This document shows positions 52,095 through 60,920 of a stretch of 64,000 bases of DNA, in pieces (position 1 is the stretch's first letter; each line of letters opens with the position of its first letter). The stretch covers positions 310,001-374,000 of the forward strand of contig PALG01000031.1 in NCBI GenBank assembly GCA_002707025.1, given 5' to 3'. This DNA is from Flavobacteriaceae bacterium. Its GTDB lineage: Bacteria; Bacteroidota; Bacteroidia; Flavobacteriales; Flavobacteriaceae. A program made the translations under genes and the position numbers. Below the pieces are notes generated by a model. The model did no database searches and was not told the DNA's origin. It was given only the letters and a program-made list of their open reading frames with translations.

Positions 52095-52331
52095 TTAGCG
52101 TTCTTTTTCCTTTAATTTTTTCCAAAACTTACCATAGGTAACAAAAAAGCCATACGCAAATCCACCTAATAGTACCGCTCCTAAAAACAGCCATGGGTCT
52201 TTTTCGGTAATAAAGGCAAAACTAAAGCCTTCCAAAATCCATTTAAACACTATAAAAAGGACTGCAAAAGCTACTCCTACCGAAACTACCCCTTTCCAAA
52301 AGCCCTCATGATTAATTACCCTTTTGAACAT
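52095..52331 (-). CDS. Small two-helix membrane protein (paralog B)
   Basis: The protein has 78 residues with two hydrophobic helices (about 13-33 and 46-66), starting MFKRVINHEGFWKGVVSVGV and ending WKKLKEKER. It is the likely duplicate of paralog A, 1 base away. Function unknown. Both sit between the MazG-like gene and aroA. Confidence 0.75.
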   Translation of the reverse strand: MFKRVINHEGFWKGVVSVGVAFAVLFIVFKWILEGFSFAFITEKDPWLFLGAVLLGGFAYGFFVTYGKFWKKLKEKER

Positions 52332-52333
52332 AT

Positions 52334-52660
52334 TTACTTTAATTTTTCATTATTATGATGCCGATCATGGTCCCTCTGGGTTTTCTTTTCCATTTTTTTA
52401 TCGAAAGCTTCTTGTAAATCGACTCCTGTTTGGTTTGCCAGGCAGAGGACCACAAAAACCACATCGGCCAATTCTTCTCCTAGATCTTTATCCTTATCAC
52501 TTTCTTTTTCACTCTGTTCGCCATAACGGCGCGCAATAATTCGAGCTACTTCTCCCACCTCCTCTGTAAGCTGGGCCATATTGGTTAATTCATTGAAGTA
52601 CCGAACCCCGTGTTCCTGAATCCAATCGTCTACTATTTTTTGGGCATGCTGTAAGTTCAT
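52334..52660 (-). CDS. MazG-like nucleotide pyrophosphohydrolase
   Basis: The protein has 108 residues and the all-alpha NTP pyrophosphatase fold: QLTEEVGEVARIIARRYGE, then LGEELADVVFVVLCLANQTGVDLQEAFDKKMEKK. The metal-binding EExxE and ExxD residues are present. Such proteins hydrolyse (deoxy)nucleoside triphosphates to monophosphates, often as house cleaning. It is one of the packed operon genes. Confidence 0.9.
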   Translation of the reverse strand: MNLQHAQKIVDDWIQEHGVRYFNELTNMAQLTEEVGEVARIIARRYGEQSEKESDKDKDLGEELADVVFVVLCLANQTGVDLQEAFDKKMEKKTQRDHDRHHNNEKLK

Positions 52661-52662
52661 AA

Positions 52663-54672
52663 TTATGCTTTAGCAAATACGATTTGCTCCTTTTCTTTAT
52701 CTACTAAATCTTGATAAAACTTTTTCACTTCGCTATACATAGATGGGTCGATAAGGTATTTATTTATCGTAAAATCTACCATTAGCTGTATGGTATTGCC
52801 TCTGTGACTTAACAAATATTTGAATATAAAAGCATTATCCCCTAAAATCATGCTGGCATTTTCTGGCATACTCTCAAGGGTATACCCGTCGGGCACTTCA
52901 ATATTAATAATATATCGGTGTTGCTTTGAAAAACCATAATCTATAGGGTATTTTCGATCGTTCATCTTAAATGGGTTTTCCTGCAATGCCATAAATAGCA
53001 TTGGGGAAAGGTAATATTTCCCATCAATTTCCTCTAAATAATCTGAAGAATGAAAGCTGAAATCCATCTTTATAGGTTCATAGGGATTTTTGGCATTTTC
53101 CAAATGGAAGTCATTAAAATCGGCATTCAACCCTTTTATCTTATTTTTAATTTCTTCAGAAGAAGCACCGCTAAAATCCTTCCGACGTTCCAGGGCTAGA
53201 TAATCGGTATATTGCCCTTTTGATTGCCCCTCAATTTCAGCATTCCCGTCAATCTTATAATTCACCATAAACATTTCCTGACTTGGCTTTTGGGACTGTA
53301 AGGCGATCCAGGTAGAACTTCCATCTTCCCGAATTAATCTTCCCTGCCAATTTAAGAGTTCTTCATCCAGGATATTTGGAGCACCAAATTTATCGCTAGC
53401 ATCCAATAAAATCACTTGTCCATTTTGCTCCAACCCTGCAATTACATAATTGAAACCATTTCGGGTAGGGAAGACCGGGACCCCATGGGATTTTGTGCTA
53501 ATTAAGATAGGGTTGGCGTTAATACCAACATAGCGCAACATAGACACTAGTAGTAAGTTAATATCGGCAACGTTCCCCACTTTCTCTTGATAGGCTTTTT
53601 TGAGTCCTTCCTGAGTGTACATTCCTATAAAACCGTTATGGTTCATAGTGCTTCTTACATACTCATAGATTTTCAGTGCCTTTTCATTTTGGGAAGTTAC
53701 CCCTTCCACCAAACGATCAACATCGTCTTTATAGTGTCTATCTTGGCCTAGTTGCCCTCCGAAACTTTCAGAACGATAAATCTTTTCAGAAACAGAGCCC
53801 CAATCGGTTGAATACATCTCTACCCCACCATTGGGAAATTTTGTATAAGCCAATTCGAACACCAAAGAAGACATATAGTTATTGATATTACCCGAATAGG
53901 CCTCTTTTTGCACTGGAGGTACATCGTCCATCGTTACTACATAACTATTTTCTTTAAAGGTAGCGGTCTCGGTGGTCGTATTCCCAATTGCCGACTTTGT
54001 TTGAACAAAGCTTGCTGTATGGCGATAATCCATGGATCGCTGCTTGTAATTAGTATCAATATTGAACGGAAGCCAGCCTCTCCTATGCGTATTATAGTTA
54101 AAATATTCGGGTGTCTCGAAAGTCAAGCTTACTTTATTTACGGGAATCTTTTCCTGAAAACGGTAAGGATTTATTGCAGAATAAAACGGGGATTTTACGC
54201 TGTATTCATATTCAATTACGCAGCCTGGCTTAAGAGAAGGCATGGTGAACTTTTCTACTTTATACATTTCACTTCTATCCTCTTCAAACATGCCATCCCT
54301 TCGAAGTTTCACATCCTCTACTTTGCCTTTTTCATTTAAAACATAGGTATAGGCCTTTAAACCTGATAACTCCTCCTTATATTTATTGGATTGCCGGTAC
54401 AGGGGGACTTCTTTAGTGGCCCATTCAAACCCATTTTCATTATAAATCTTAATGCGTTCGAAAACATCGGTAATCAAGTAAAATCCAATATCTTCAGAAT
54501 ACTCAAAATGAGTTCTTACTTCGCGATATAGTACCGCAGCATCTGCTTCTGGATACGAGGGATGCTCTTTTTGTTTGACTTCCTCTTCAGAGACTTTTCC
54601 AAATTTAAAATTTTGGGCCCATAGTGTAGAAGATGAAATGGTTAATAGGAGAAAAAATAATTTCAATTTCAT
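52663..54672 (-). CDS. Secreted DUF3857/transglutaminase-like protein, catalytic residues lost
   Basis: The protein has 669 residues: signal peptide (about 1-19, ending LWAQN), DUF3857 N-terminal region (about 40-250) and a transglutaminase-like core (about 320-440). Where its neighbour has GDCKG, this protein has GNVADINLLLVSMLRYVGI, so the catalytic Cys is missing. The His position reads FNYVIAGL instead of DHVIL. It is therefore likely a binding or structural relative without protease or transglutaminase chemistry. It is 3 bases downstream of its active-looking paralog. Confidence 0.85.
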   Translation of the reverse strand: MKLKLFFLLLTISSSTLWAQNFKFGKVSEEEVKQKEHPSYPEADAAVLYREVRTHFEYSEDIGFYLITDVFERIKIYNENGFEWATKEVPLYRQSNKYKEELSGLKAYTYVLNEKGKVEDVKLRRDGMFEEDRSEMYKVEKFTMPSLKPGCVIEYEYSVKSPFYSAINPYRFQEKIPVNKVSLTFETPEYFNYNTHRRGWLPFNIDTNYKQRSMDYRHTASFVQTKSAIGNTTTETATFKENSYVVTMDDVPPVQKEAYSGNINNYMSSLVFELAYTKFPNGGVEMYSTDWGSVSEKIYRSESFGGQLGQDRHYKDDVDRLVEGVTSQNEKALKIYEYVRSTMNHNGFIGMYTQEGLKKAYQEKVGNVADINLLLVSMLRYVGINANPILISTKSHGVPVFPTRNGFNYVIAGLEQNGQVILLDASDKFGAPNILDEELLNWQGRLIREDGSSTWIALQSQKPSQEMFMVNYKIDGNAEIEGQSKGQYTDYLALERRKDFSGASSEEIKNKIKGLNADFNDFHLENAKNPYEPIKMDFSFHSSDYLEEIDGKYYLSPMLFMALQENPFKMNDRKYPIDYGFSKQHRYIINIEVPDGYTLESMPENASMILGDNAFIFKYLLSHRGNTIQLMVDFTINKYLIDPSMYSEVKKFYQDLVDKEKEQIVFAKA

Positions 54673-54675
54673 AGG

Positions 54676-56571
54676 TTAGGATTTAATCTTTTTTAAAACG
54701 ATTTTCGATTTATCTTTTTTGTAAATGCTTTTTATGAACTCAACATATTCATTATATTTTTCCTTAGGCCAAGTCCCTTTTTGAAGCAGTAAATTTCTTG
54801 TATAAAGTAAGCCACCCTCCTTTTGCACCAAACGGGTTTCGTAAGTGCCAAATTCGGTTTCCATGGTGCTATTTTCGTAGGTTGAATTCATCCCATAACC
54901 TTCCGGCAATTGTATGAATATCTCATCCTGGTAGGCATAGCCACGTCGAATTTCCAGCGGTAGCTTTCTATCGCTATCTTTCTTGGGAGCCTCTGAAACC
55001 CGAGTAAATACGTTAGGGCATAAAAGTAACAGGTCTCCTGCCGAAGTGGTATAATTCTCGGAGGTAATGTTTAGTTTTTCTACAAAAGAAACTTCTTCTT
55101 TATGATTCTCCAAGAGCATTTCATGAATTTGCAGTCCGTTGTGGAAATCCCATTGTTCCTTATAGTGTTTTCGCTTTTGACTTTCGTCCAGTTTTTCTAG
55201 CCTATAAATCCTATTGTAGGCAAGGTTCTTAGAAGTGATTTCAACGGTTCCAGAAAGCTGTAATGTAGTATCAAAGCTTAGTTTAGCTTCCTTCTTGCAT
55301 AAATTTCCTTCAGCAGGATAATTTGGGGTATGGGCAAACTTACCTCCCTCGGGGGTAATCATCAACACTTTCCGGTCGTCGGTATGCGTTCCTAAAAATC
55401 CGAAGGGCAAATCCTGGCTGGTACATTCCAAAAACACCATCTCATCTTCAAAAGGAACCGACAATATAACATGATCCCCTTGCATACCAATATATTCTTC
55501 ATCCAAATCATCCCCCAAAGATTGGGAATCTACTATGGTATAATAAGACGGAATATTTTGAGAAGCCAAAAGCGCCTTGGTATAATTGGTTAAACCTTTA
55601 CAATCCCCATAGCCCAAGGCATCCACCTCTTTGGCAGGAGAGGGTTTCCAACCCCCGATCCCAATTTGCACACTAATGTAACGAGTTCTATCCTGCATGA
55701 ATTGGTAAATCACTTTTGCTTTTTCTTTAGGGTCCAATATGCCTTCCGTTAACATAGCAACTTTCTGAATGGTCTGTTCGGGCAACACATCTAGACCTTT
55801 TAGTAATTTTTGAGATTGCCATTTTCCAAAATCGTCCCAATCTTTTACAGTGGCCAAGACCCCTTGCAATTCAAAATGTTCTAGGTAAAATTTTCCTAAG
55901 GGGAGAAGTTTACTGAAAGAAGGTGCCTTTTTTTGCTGTGGCACAGGTTGAAGCTCCTTGGCTTCTATTAAAATTTCCCGATCGCTTTCTGTAACCTTAA
56001 TAGTATTTTCATCAAAATTGAGAAATTTTTTATGTAAAGGAATACCTTTTTTATTAACTAACTTAAAGGATGCCTTCTCGACGCTCATTCCTGAGTAAGG
56101 AATAGGCATAAACATTGGCATGAAGGCAGTATTAGAAGTTTTATAAGCATAGGTTAAGGCCACCGTACAAGGATAAAAAGTAGGTGTAAAATCCAACACC
56201 AAAGCCCTATTGTCTGTATAAAGATTGGTCCCAGAGGCACTAACATCCATGAAATCCCTTTTCTTGAATTTCTTTTGTTCCACTCCCAAAACATCATACA
56301 CCACCGCCTCATATTCCTTTACGGAATCATAAGAATCATAATAAATGACAAAATCTAAATCCTTTGCTGCCTTTTCATTTAAAATCGTGACCACCCACTC
56401 TCTTTCAAAAGTTAATGTATTGAAATCATCCAAGGTAACCACGGTACGATCTTCCCGAACAACTGCATTTACATTTTTTAGAAGATTCACGTTCATTTTT
56501 CCCAAAGCATATTGTTGTGCTATTAAGGGAAAGGATAAAAAAATCAAACCAACTAAATGTAACAACCTCAT
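54676..56571 (-). CDS. Secreted DUF3857 and transglutaminase-domain protein
   Basis: The protein has 631 residues: signal peptide (about 1-18, ending PLIAQQ), DUF3857 region, then a transglutaminase-like core with [26 protein letters not shown] (catalytic Cys near 316) and [22 protein letters not shown] (His). It should act in the periplasm or outside the cell, possibly as a cysteine peptidase or cross-linking enzyme. Substrate unknown. It overlaps dtd by 4 bases, and a paralog without catalytic residues follows. Confidence 0.88.
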   Translation of the reverse strand: MRLLHLVGLIFLSFPLIAQQYALGKMNVNLLKNVNAVVREDRTVVTLDDFNTLTFEREWVVTILNEKAAKDLDFVIYYDSYDSVKEYEAVVYDVLGVEQKKFKKRDFMDVSASGTNLYTDNRALVLDFTPTFYPCTVALTYAYKTSNTAFMPMFMPIPYSGMSVEKASFKLVNKKGIPLHKKFLNFDENTIKVTESDREILIEAKELQPVPQQKKAPSFSKLLPLGKFYLEHFELQGVLATVKDWDDFGKWQSQKLLKGLDVLPEQTIQKVAMLTEGILDPKEKAKVIYQFMQDRTRYISVQIGIGGWKPSPAKEVDALGYGDCKGLTNYTKALLASQNIPSYYTIVDSQSLGDDLDEEYIGMQGDHVILSVPFEDEMVFLECTSQDLPFGFLGTHTDDRKVLMITPEGGKFAHTPNYPAEGNLCKKEAKLSFDTTLQLSGTVEITSKNLAYNRIYRLEKLDESQKRKHYKEQWDFHNGLQIHEMLLENHKEEVSFVEKLNITSENYTTSAGDLLLLCPNVFTRVSEAPKKDSDRKLPLEIRRGYAYQDEIFIQLPEGYGMNSTYENSTMETEFGTYETRLVQKEGGLLYTRNLLLQKGTWPKEKYNEYVEFIKSIYKKDKSKIVLKKIKS

Positions 56572-57020
56572 TCCTTATTTTTTGTATCGATGATTAGGGT
56601 AACAGGCCCATCGTTTACCAAGGCAACATCCATCATAGCCCCAAACTCACCTGTTTTTATTTCTTGTTGACAATCGTTACCCAATTGCTTGATAAAAGCC
56701 TCATAAAGCGGTGTCGCTACTTCAGGACGGGCCGCTTTAATGAAAGAAGGCCGATTCCCTTTTTTGGTACTAGCGTGAAGTGTAAATTGACTTACTACCA
56801 ATACTTCCCCTTGTATATCGAGCAAAGATGTATTCATGAATCCATTATTGTCTGGAAAAACACGCAATTGGGAAATTTTTCTGCTTAGCCATAAAATATC
56901 CTCTTCTGTGTCTTCCGCTTCAATGCCGAGCAAGATAAGAAAACCCGTTTTAATCTCAGAAACTTTCTCCCCCTTAATGGTCACCGAAGCTTCTTTTACT
57001 CTTTGCAATACTGCTCTCAT
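56568..57020 (-). CDS. dtd: D-aminoacyl-tRNA deacylase
   Basis: Dtd removes D-amino acids (and Gly) mischarged on tRNA. It has 150 residues, the family length. Motifs: [15 protein letters not shown] at the N-terminus, [19 protein letters not shown] in the middle and [17 protein letters not shown] at the end; SQFTL and NDGPVT form the chiral proofreading site. It overlaps rsgA by 4 bases at its start. Confidence 0.96.
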   Translation of the reverse strand: MRAVLQRVKEASVTIKGEKVSEIKTGFLILLGIEAEDTEEDILWLSRKISQLRVFPDNNGFMNTSLLDIQGEVLVVSQFTLHASTKKGNRPSFIKAARPEVATPLYEAFIKQLGNDCQQEIKTGEFGAMMDVALVNDGPVTLIIDTKNKE

Positions 57021-57967
57021 TCATTTTGATAATTATCCTTTCGGTAGGTATCGTCCTCTCCCTCCAAAATTTGAAGGTAACTCTTGTAGCGCGACCACGG
57101 AATTTCATCATTTTCCAAGGCTTCTTTTACCGCACAATGGGGCTCCTGAAGATGCATGCAATTATTAAACTTACAATGTTCTTTTAAGGCAAAAAACTCA
57201 GGAAAATAATCTCCCAATTCCTCTTTTTCTATTTCCACAACACCAAACCCCTTGATACCAGGCGTGTCTATGATTTGTGCTTCAAATGAAAGGTCAAACA
57301 TCTCTGCAAAGGTAGTCGTATGCTGGCCTTGCATATGCTGTTCTGAAATTTCAGAGGTCTTTAAATTTAAATCGGGCTCTAGGGTATTGATCAAGGTCGA
57401 TTTACCCGTACCACTATGACCCGAAAACATGGAAACATTTCCTTTCATTAATGCTTTAACCTTTTCAACGTTTTTCCCTGTTTTTGCTGAAATTCCAATA
57501 CATTCATAACCCACCTCCCGATACAAAGCCGCCAAATATTTTACTTCCAAAAGCGCTTCTTCATCGTAGGTATCTATTTTATTGAAAAGCAAAACTGCTT
57601 TTACGTGATAGGCCTCCGCTGTTACTAGAAATCGGTCGATGAAGGTGGTAAAGGTGGTAGGATTGTTTAAGGTTACCAATAAAAAAGCAATATCTATATT
57701 GGCCGCAATAATGTGCGTTTGCTTTGAAAGGTTTACCGATTTACGAATGATATAATTTTCTCGGGGTTCGATTTCATAGATAACCCCAATGGTTTCATCT
57801 CCCTTGGTTTCCACTTCAAAAACTACCCGGTCACCCACAGCCACAGGGTTGGTACTTTTAATTCCTCCAATCCTAAACTTCCCCTTCAGACGGCACTCAT
57901 AAAAAGTTCCATTAAATGACTTTACCGTGTACCAACTTCCTGTAGATTTATATACCGTTCCTTTCAC
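57017..57967 (-). CDS. rsgA: Ribosome small subunit GTPase RsgA
   Basis: This is a circularly permuted GTPase for late maturation of the 30S subunit. It has 316 residues: N-terminal OB fold, then the G motifs in permuted order ([11 protein letters not shown], later [14 protein letters not shown], then [13 protein letters not shown]). The C-terminal zinc site is intact: [14 protein letters not shown] (C-x4-C-x-H-x5-C). It is the first gene of the eight-gene operon. Confidence 0.96.
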   Translation of the reverse strand: MKGTVYKSTGSWYTVKSFNGTFYECRLKGKFRIGGIKSTNPVAVGDRVVFEVETKGDETIGVIYEIEPRENYIIRKSVNLSKQTHIIAANIDIAFLLVTLNNPTTFTTFIDRFLVTAEAYHVKAVLLFNKIDTYDEEALLEVKYLAALYREVGYECIGISAKTGKNVEKVKALMKGNVSMFSGHSGTGKSTLINTLEPDLNLKTSEISEQHMQGQHTTTFAEMFDLSFEAQIIDTPGIKGFGVVEIEKEELGDYFPEFFALKEHCKFNNCMHLQEPHCAVKEALENDEIPWSRYKSYLQILEGEDDTYRKDNYQNE

Positions 57968-58012
57968 AGGTACAAAAATCCTAAAAAAAAGTTAATCTCT
58001 CATAGTTTATTT

Positions 58013-58020
58013 TATTTTTG
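58013..58020 (+). promoter_or_regulatory. -7 promoter element
   Basis: TATTTTTG is a perfect TAnnTTTG match, 30 bases before ATG 58051. Confidence 0.6.
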
Positions 58021-58050
58021 CCCAAGTAAAAACCATAATTAACACATAAC

Positions 58051-58701
58051 ATGAAATCAATCTTATCTTTATTTTTTGCATTTTTTATAATGAGTTTTTC
58101 ACAAGCTCAAACAAATCTTTATGAAAATCCAGATTTTGATGAAATTGCCAAAAATCATAAAATTATTGCCATAGTCCCTTTTAAAACCCAAGTCGTTTTA
58201 AGACCTAGACAATTGAAAAAACTAGGGGAAGGCGATCTTGAAAAAATGGAACGTAGCGAAGGAGAAAGCATACAAACAGCCATGTACTCCTGGTTCTTGA
58301 AAAGAAAAAAACGTGGAAAATTGGAAAACCTAGATTTGCAAGATCCCAAAAGAACCAATGCCCTTCTGAAAAAACAAGACATCGATTATGATAATCTTTA
58401 CGAATATACCAGCGACGAAATAGCACAGATCCTAGAGGTCGACGCCGTAATCATGGGCGACTACGAAACCAATAAACCTATGTCTGAAGGTGCTTCTGTG
58501 GCCCTTGGATTATTAATAGGGTTTTGGGGAACTACCAACTCGGCTACTATAAACATGAGTGTGCACAACGGAACAGATGGAGTATTACTTTGGAATTACA
58601 ATAAAAAAGTAAGAGGAAGTTTGGGAAGTTCTCCTGAAGACCTCATTAACATTTTAATGCGTAAAGCCTCGCGAAGGTTATCATACACTAAAAAGAGTTA
58701 A
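58051..58701 (+). CDS. Secreted protein of unknown function
   Basis: The protein has 216 residues with a signal peptide (about 1-19, ending FSQAQ). The mature part has IIAIVPFKTQVVL, an EYTSDEIAQILEVDAVIMGDYET stretch and a Gly-rich hydrophobic SEGASVALGLLIGFWGTT segment. The pattern (an IAI-PF strand, then a helix ending in VDAVI-G) recalls proteins of the CsgG/GNA1162 type that sense or build envelope structures, but I would not name it on that. It is monocistronic, with its own promoter and terminator. Confidence 0.75.
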   Translation: MKSILSLFFAFFIMSFSQAQTNLYENPDFDEIAKNHKIIAIVPFKTQVVLRPRQLKKLGEGDLEKMERSEGESIQTAMYSWFLKRKKRGKLENLDLQDPKRTNALLKKQDIDYDNLYEYTSDEIAQILEVDAVIMGDYETNKPMSEGASVALGLLIGFWGTTNSATINMSVHNGTDGVLLWNYNKKVRGSLGSSPEDLINILMRKASRRLSYTKKS

Positions 58702-58732
58702 AAAAAAGCCTGCATTATGCAGGCTTTTTTTT
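58701..58732. terminator. Terminator between 58051 gene and DAHP synthase
   Basis: GCCTGCAT and ATGCAGGC pair across one T, with A7 before and T8 after. It serves both convergent genes. Confidence 0.92.
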
Positions 58733-58733
58733 G

Positions 58734-59813
58734 TTAAGAAACAACTTTCTTTTGGTGATTAATGGATTCTTGGTGAATTGCCTTGTAAATACGAAGAATA
58801 AACTCTTCACTTAACTGATGCTCTTCTCCTTCCAAAATCATTTTGCCTAAAATTTCATTCCAGCGTTTGGATTGTAGGATGGCTACATTGTTGTCACGTT
58901 TCAGTTTACCAATAGCATCTGCGATACGCATACGCTTCCCTAAAATTTCCAGCAACTGATTATCTATCACATCTATCTTGGTTCGAAGGGTTGCAAGCTT
59001 GTTATTAAATTCTACGGCATCGCCTACAGCTTTACGAATCTTTAAATCGACCGTCATTTTATCTAAGGTTTCAGGAGTGATTTGTTGTTTCGCATCACTC
59101 CAAGCATTGTCAGGATCGAAATGGGTTTCGACCATTAACCCATCATAATTAAGATCCAATGCCGTTTGGCATAAATCAAAAATAATATCCCTTCTTCCCG
59201 CAATGTGAGACGGATCTAAAATAAGGGGTAAATCTGGGAAACGATTCTGCAAATCGATAGCAATCTGCCATTCGGGGTTGTTTCGGTATTTAGTCTTCTC
59301 ATAGGTAGAAAACCCTCTATGGATTACTCCCAGGTTGTGGATATCGGCACTGTAAAAACGCTCCACCGCACCTAACCATAATGCTAAATCGGGATTTACG
59401 GGGTTTTTAATAAGCACAGGTTTATCCGTGCCTTGAAGGGCATCTGCAATTTCCTGAACAATAAATGGAGACACCGTAGTCCGAGCCCCAATCCAAAGTA
59501 TATCAATATCGTGCTTTAAGGCCAAATCTACGTGATGGGCATTGGCTACTTCCGTTGTGGTAAGCATACCGGTTTCTTCTTTTGCCCTTTGCAGCCATTT
59601 TAATCCTAAAGCACCTACCCCTTCAAAATTTCCGGGTCGTGTTCGCGGTTTCCAGATTCCTGCCCGTAATACCGTGGCATCGGTATCTTTTAATTGATGG
59701 GCTATTTTTAATACTTGTTCTTCGGTTTCGGCACTACAGGGGCCTGCAATCACCAATGGGTGGGCAAGTTGCATGGCATCTAGCCAATTCCTTAATTCTT
59801 TCTTATTTTCCAT
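58734..59813 (-). CDS. Bifunctional DAHP synthase/chorismate mutase
   Basis: The protein has 359 residues. Residues about 1-255 are a type I-beta DAHP synthase (VIAGPCSAETEEQV, LRAGIWKPRTRPGNFEGVG, LDPSHIAGRRDII), the entry step of the shikimate pathway. Residues about 265-350 form an AroQ-type chorismate mutase (NNKLATLRTKIDVIDNQLLEILGKRMRIADAIGKLKRDNNVAILQSKRWNEIL). One polypeptide thus supplies both the first reaction and the branch reaction to prephenate. It overlaps pheA by 11 bases and lies under the phenylalanine attenuator. Confidence 0.95.
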   Translation of the reverse strand: MENKKELRNWLDAMQLAHPLVIAGPCSAETEEQVLKIAHQLKDTDATVLRAGIWKPRTRPGNFEGVGALGLKWLQRAKEETGMLTTTEVANAHHVDLALKHDIDILWIGARTTVSPFIVQEIADALQGTDKPVLIKNPVNPDLALWLGAVERFYSADIHNLGVIHRGFSTYEKTKYRNNPEWQIAIDLQNRFPDLPLILDPSHIAGRRDIIFDLCQTALDLNYDGLMVETHFDPDNAWSDAKQQITPETLDKMTVDLKIRKAVGDAVEFNNKLATLRTKIDVIDNQLLEILGKRMRIADAIGKLKRDNNVAILQSKRWNEILGKMILEGEEHQLSEEFILRIYKAIHQESINHQKKVVS

Positions 59814-60672
59814 GATTCAAAACCTGGCTTAAGTTACTAGGTTGGTTTTCCTTATTTTGCGCATAGGTTCCCAAAATTTTAAAGTTCTTAACATAGGGTT
59901 CCAAAGCAGCTACTGCTTGATAGAAATCTTCGCTTTCTGAAAAGGTCACGTCCACAAAAAAGGCGTATTTCCAAGGAGTTCCCAAAATAGGGAGTGATTG
60001 TATTTTGGTAAGATTGATATGATGGGAGGCCATCACTTCCAAAGCTTTACTTAAAGTACCTACTTCATGACCCAGCTGAAACTTGATAGAGGCCTTGTTA
60101 GGCGCTTTTTTACTCACGGCAGCCCCCCGATTTCCGAAGAGCACAAAACGGGTTTGATTTTCTTTGATATCCTGAATGTTGCTATCCAATATTTTTAACC
60201 CGAAGCGCTCTGCCACTTGTTTTCCAGCGATGGCAGCAACCCCCTGCAAGTTATTTTCCTTAATTCGCTTGGCTTCGCTTGCTGTATCCTTTCCTTCAAT
60301 GATTTTGAACTGTGGCGGAAACTTCCGAAGGTAATCCTTGCATTGCAGTAATGCTACTGGGTGCGAGTGTACCTCAAAAATATCGATAATCGATTCGGAT
60401 TCCAGTGCCATTAAATACATCTGTATATTTAAAAATACTTCATCAATGATTTCAAAATCGCCGGCTTCCACCAAATTGTAATTAGGAAGCAAAGAGCCCG
60501 TAAGGGTATTTTCAACGGCCATGACACCATAATCGGCTTTTCCTTTTTTAACGCTTTGGGTCACTCCATCAAAAGAGTCGCACATCACCAATTCCACAAC
60601 CAAATCTGGAAAGAGCTTTTGTACTGCTTCATCGTGGAAAGAACCTTCAATTCCTTGGATTGCTATTTTCAT
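59803..60672 (-). CDS. pheA: Prephenate dehydratase
   Basis: This enzyme turns prephenate into phenylpyruvate, the committed step to phenylalanine. It has 289 residues. The catalytic domain (1-180) has IQGIEGSFHDEAV, VMAVENTLTGSLLPNYNL and NQTRFVLFG with the conserved TRF. An ACT domain (about 195-275, SIKFQLGHEVGTLSKALEVMASHHINLTKIQSLPI) should bind Phe for feedback inhibition. No chorismate mutase is fused here; that activity sits in the next gene. It is preceded by a leader peptide and attenuator. Confidence 0.95.
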   Translation of the reverse strand: MKIAIQGIEGSFHDEAVQKLFPDLVVELVMCDSFDGVTQSVKKGKADYGVMAVENTLTGSLLPNYNLVEAGDFEIIDEVFLNIQMYLMALESESIIDIFEVHSHPVALLQCKDYLRKFPPQFKIIEGKDTASEAKRIKENNLQGVAAIAGKQVAERFGLKILDSNIQDIKENQTRFVLFGNRGAAVSKKAPNKASIKFQLGHEVGTLSKALEVMASHHINLTKIQSLPILGTPWKYAFFVDVTFSESEDFYQAVAALEPYVKNFKILGTYAQNKENQPSNLSQVLNHGK

Positions 60673-60701
60673 TTGCTTTATAATTTCAGTTTAAAACCCA
60701 T

Positions 60702-60732
60702 AAAAAAACCCGGAAGTTCGTTCCGGGTTTTT
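60702..60732 (-). terminator. Attenuator terminator before pheA
   Basis: On the minus strand AAAAACCCGGAA and TTCCGGGTTTTT form a 12-bp stem with a 5-base loop, followed by T residues, 30 bases before the pheA ATG and after the leader peptide stop. It can end transcription before pheA. Confidence 0.88.
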
Positions 60733-60751
60733 ATGATGCTATATATTTCAA

Positions 60752-60823
60752 TTACATGACAACCCGGTACTTTCCACCAAAGTAAAAAAACCAAAAGTTG
60801 AAATATGTAAAAAATGTGTTCAT
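60752..60823 (-). CDS. Phenylalanine-rich leader peptide of the pheA operon
   Basis: ATG at 60823 opens a 23-codon frame ending TAA at 60752. Phe occurs at positions 4, 5, 8, 10, 12, 13 and 15 (seven of the first 15 residues), Tyr at 7, 14 and 19, and Trp at 11. Segment CCGGGTT (60767-60761) inside the frame is perfectly complementary to AACCCGG (60729-60723), the 5' arm of the terminator, giving an antiterminator. A small hairpin TACTTT/AAAGTA (60784-60768) lies just before it. When charged tRNA-Phe is plentiful the ribosome reaches the stop codon, covers CCGGGTT and lets the terminator form; stalling leaves it free. Confidence 0.85.
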   Translation of the reverse strand: MNTFFTYFNFWFFYFGGKYRVVM

Positions 60824-60841
60824 TTGTTTGTATCGTTGTCG

Positions 60842-60872
60842 CTAAAGTACACATTACTTTATAACAACAAAA
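60842..60872 (-). promoter_or_regulatory. Promoter of the pheA operon
   Basis: On the minus strand: TTTTG (60872-60868), an 18-base spacer and TACTTTAG (60849-60842), one base off TAnnTTTG. It would start the transcript shortly before the leader peptide ATG. Confidence 0.5.
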
Positions 60873-60874
60873 TC

Positions 60875-60905
60875 TTTTTTGCGTTTTTTTATTTGTGTAG
60901 TTTTA
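60875..60905 (+). promoter_or_regulatory. Promoter of gldA
   Basis: TTTTTTG (60875-60881), a 16-base spacer and TAGTTTTA (60898-60905), one mismatch to TAnnTTTG, 15 bases before ATG 60921. It is divergent from the pheA promoter. Confidence 0.45.
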
Positions 60906-60920
60906 CATTTTACAACACCT

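Noticed and set aside
60556-60759. Plus-strand 67-codon frame opposite the pheA leader
   Set aside because: It crosses the attenuator hairpin and is antisense to pheA; nothing protein-like.
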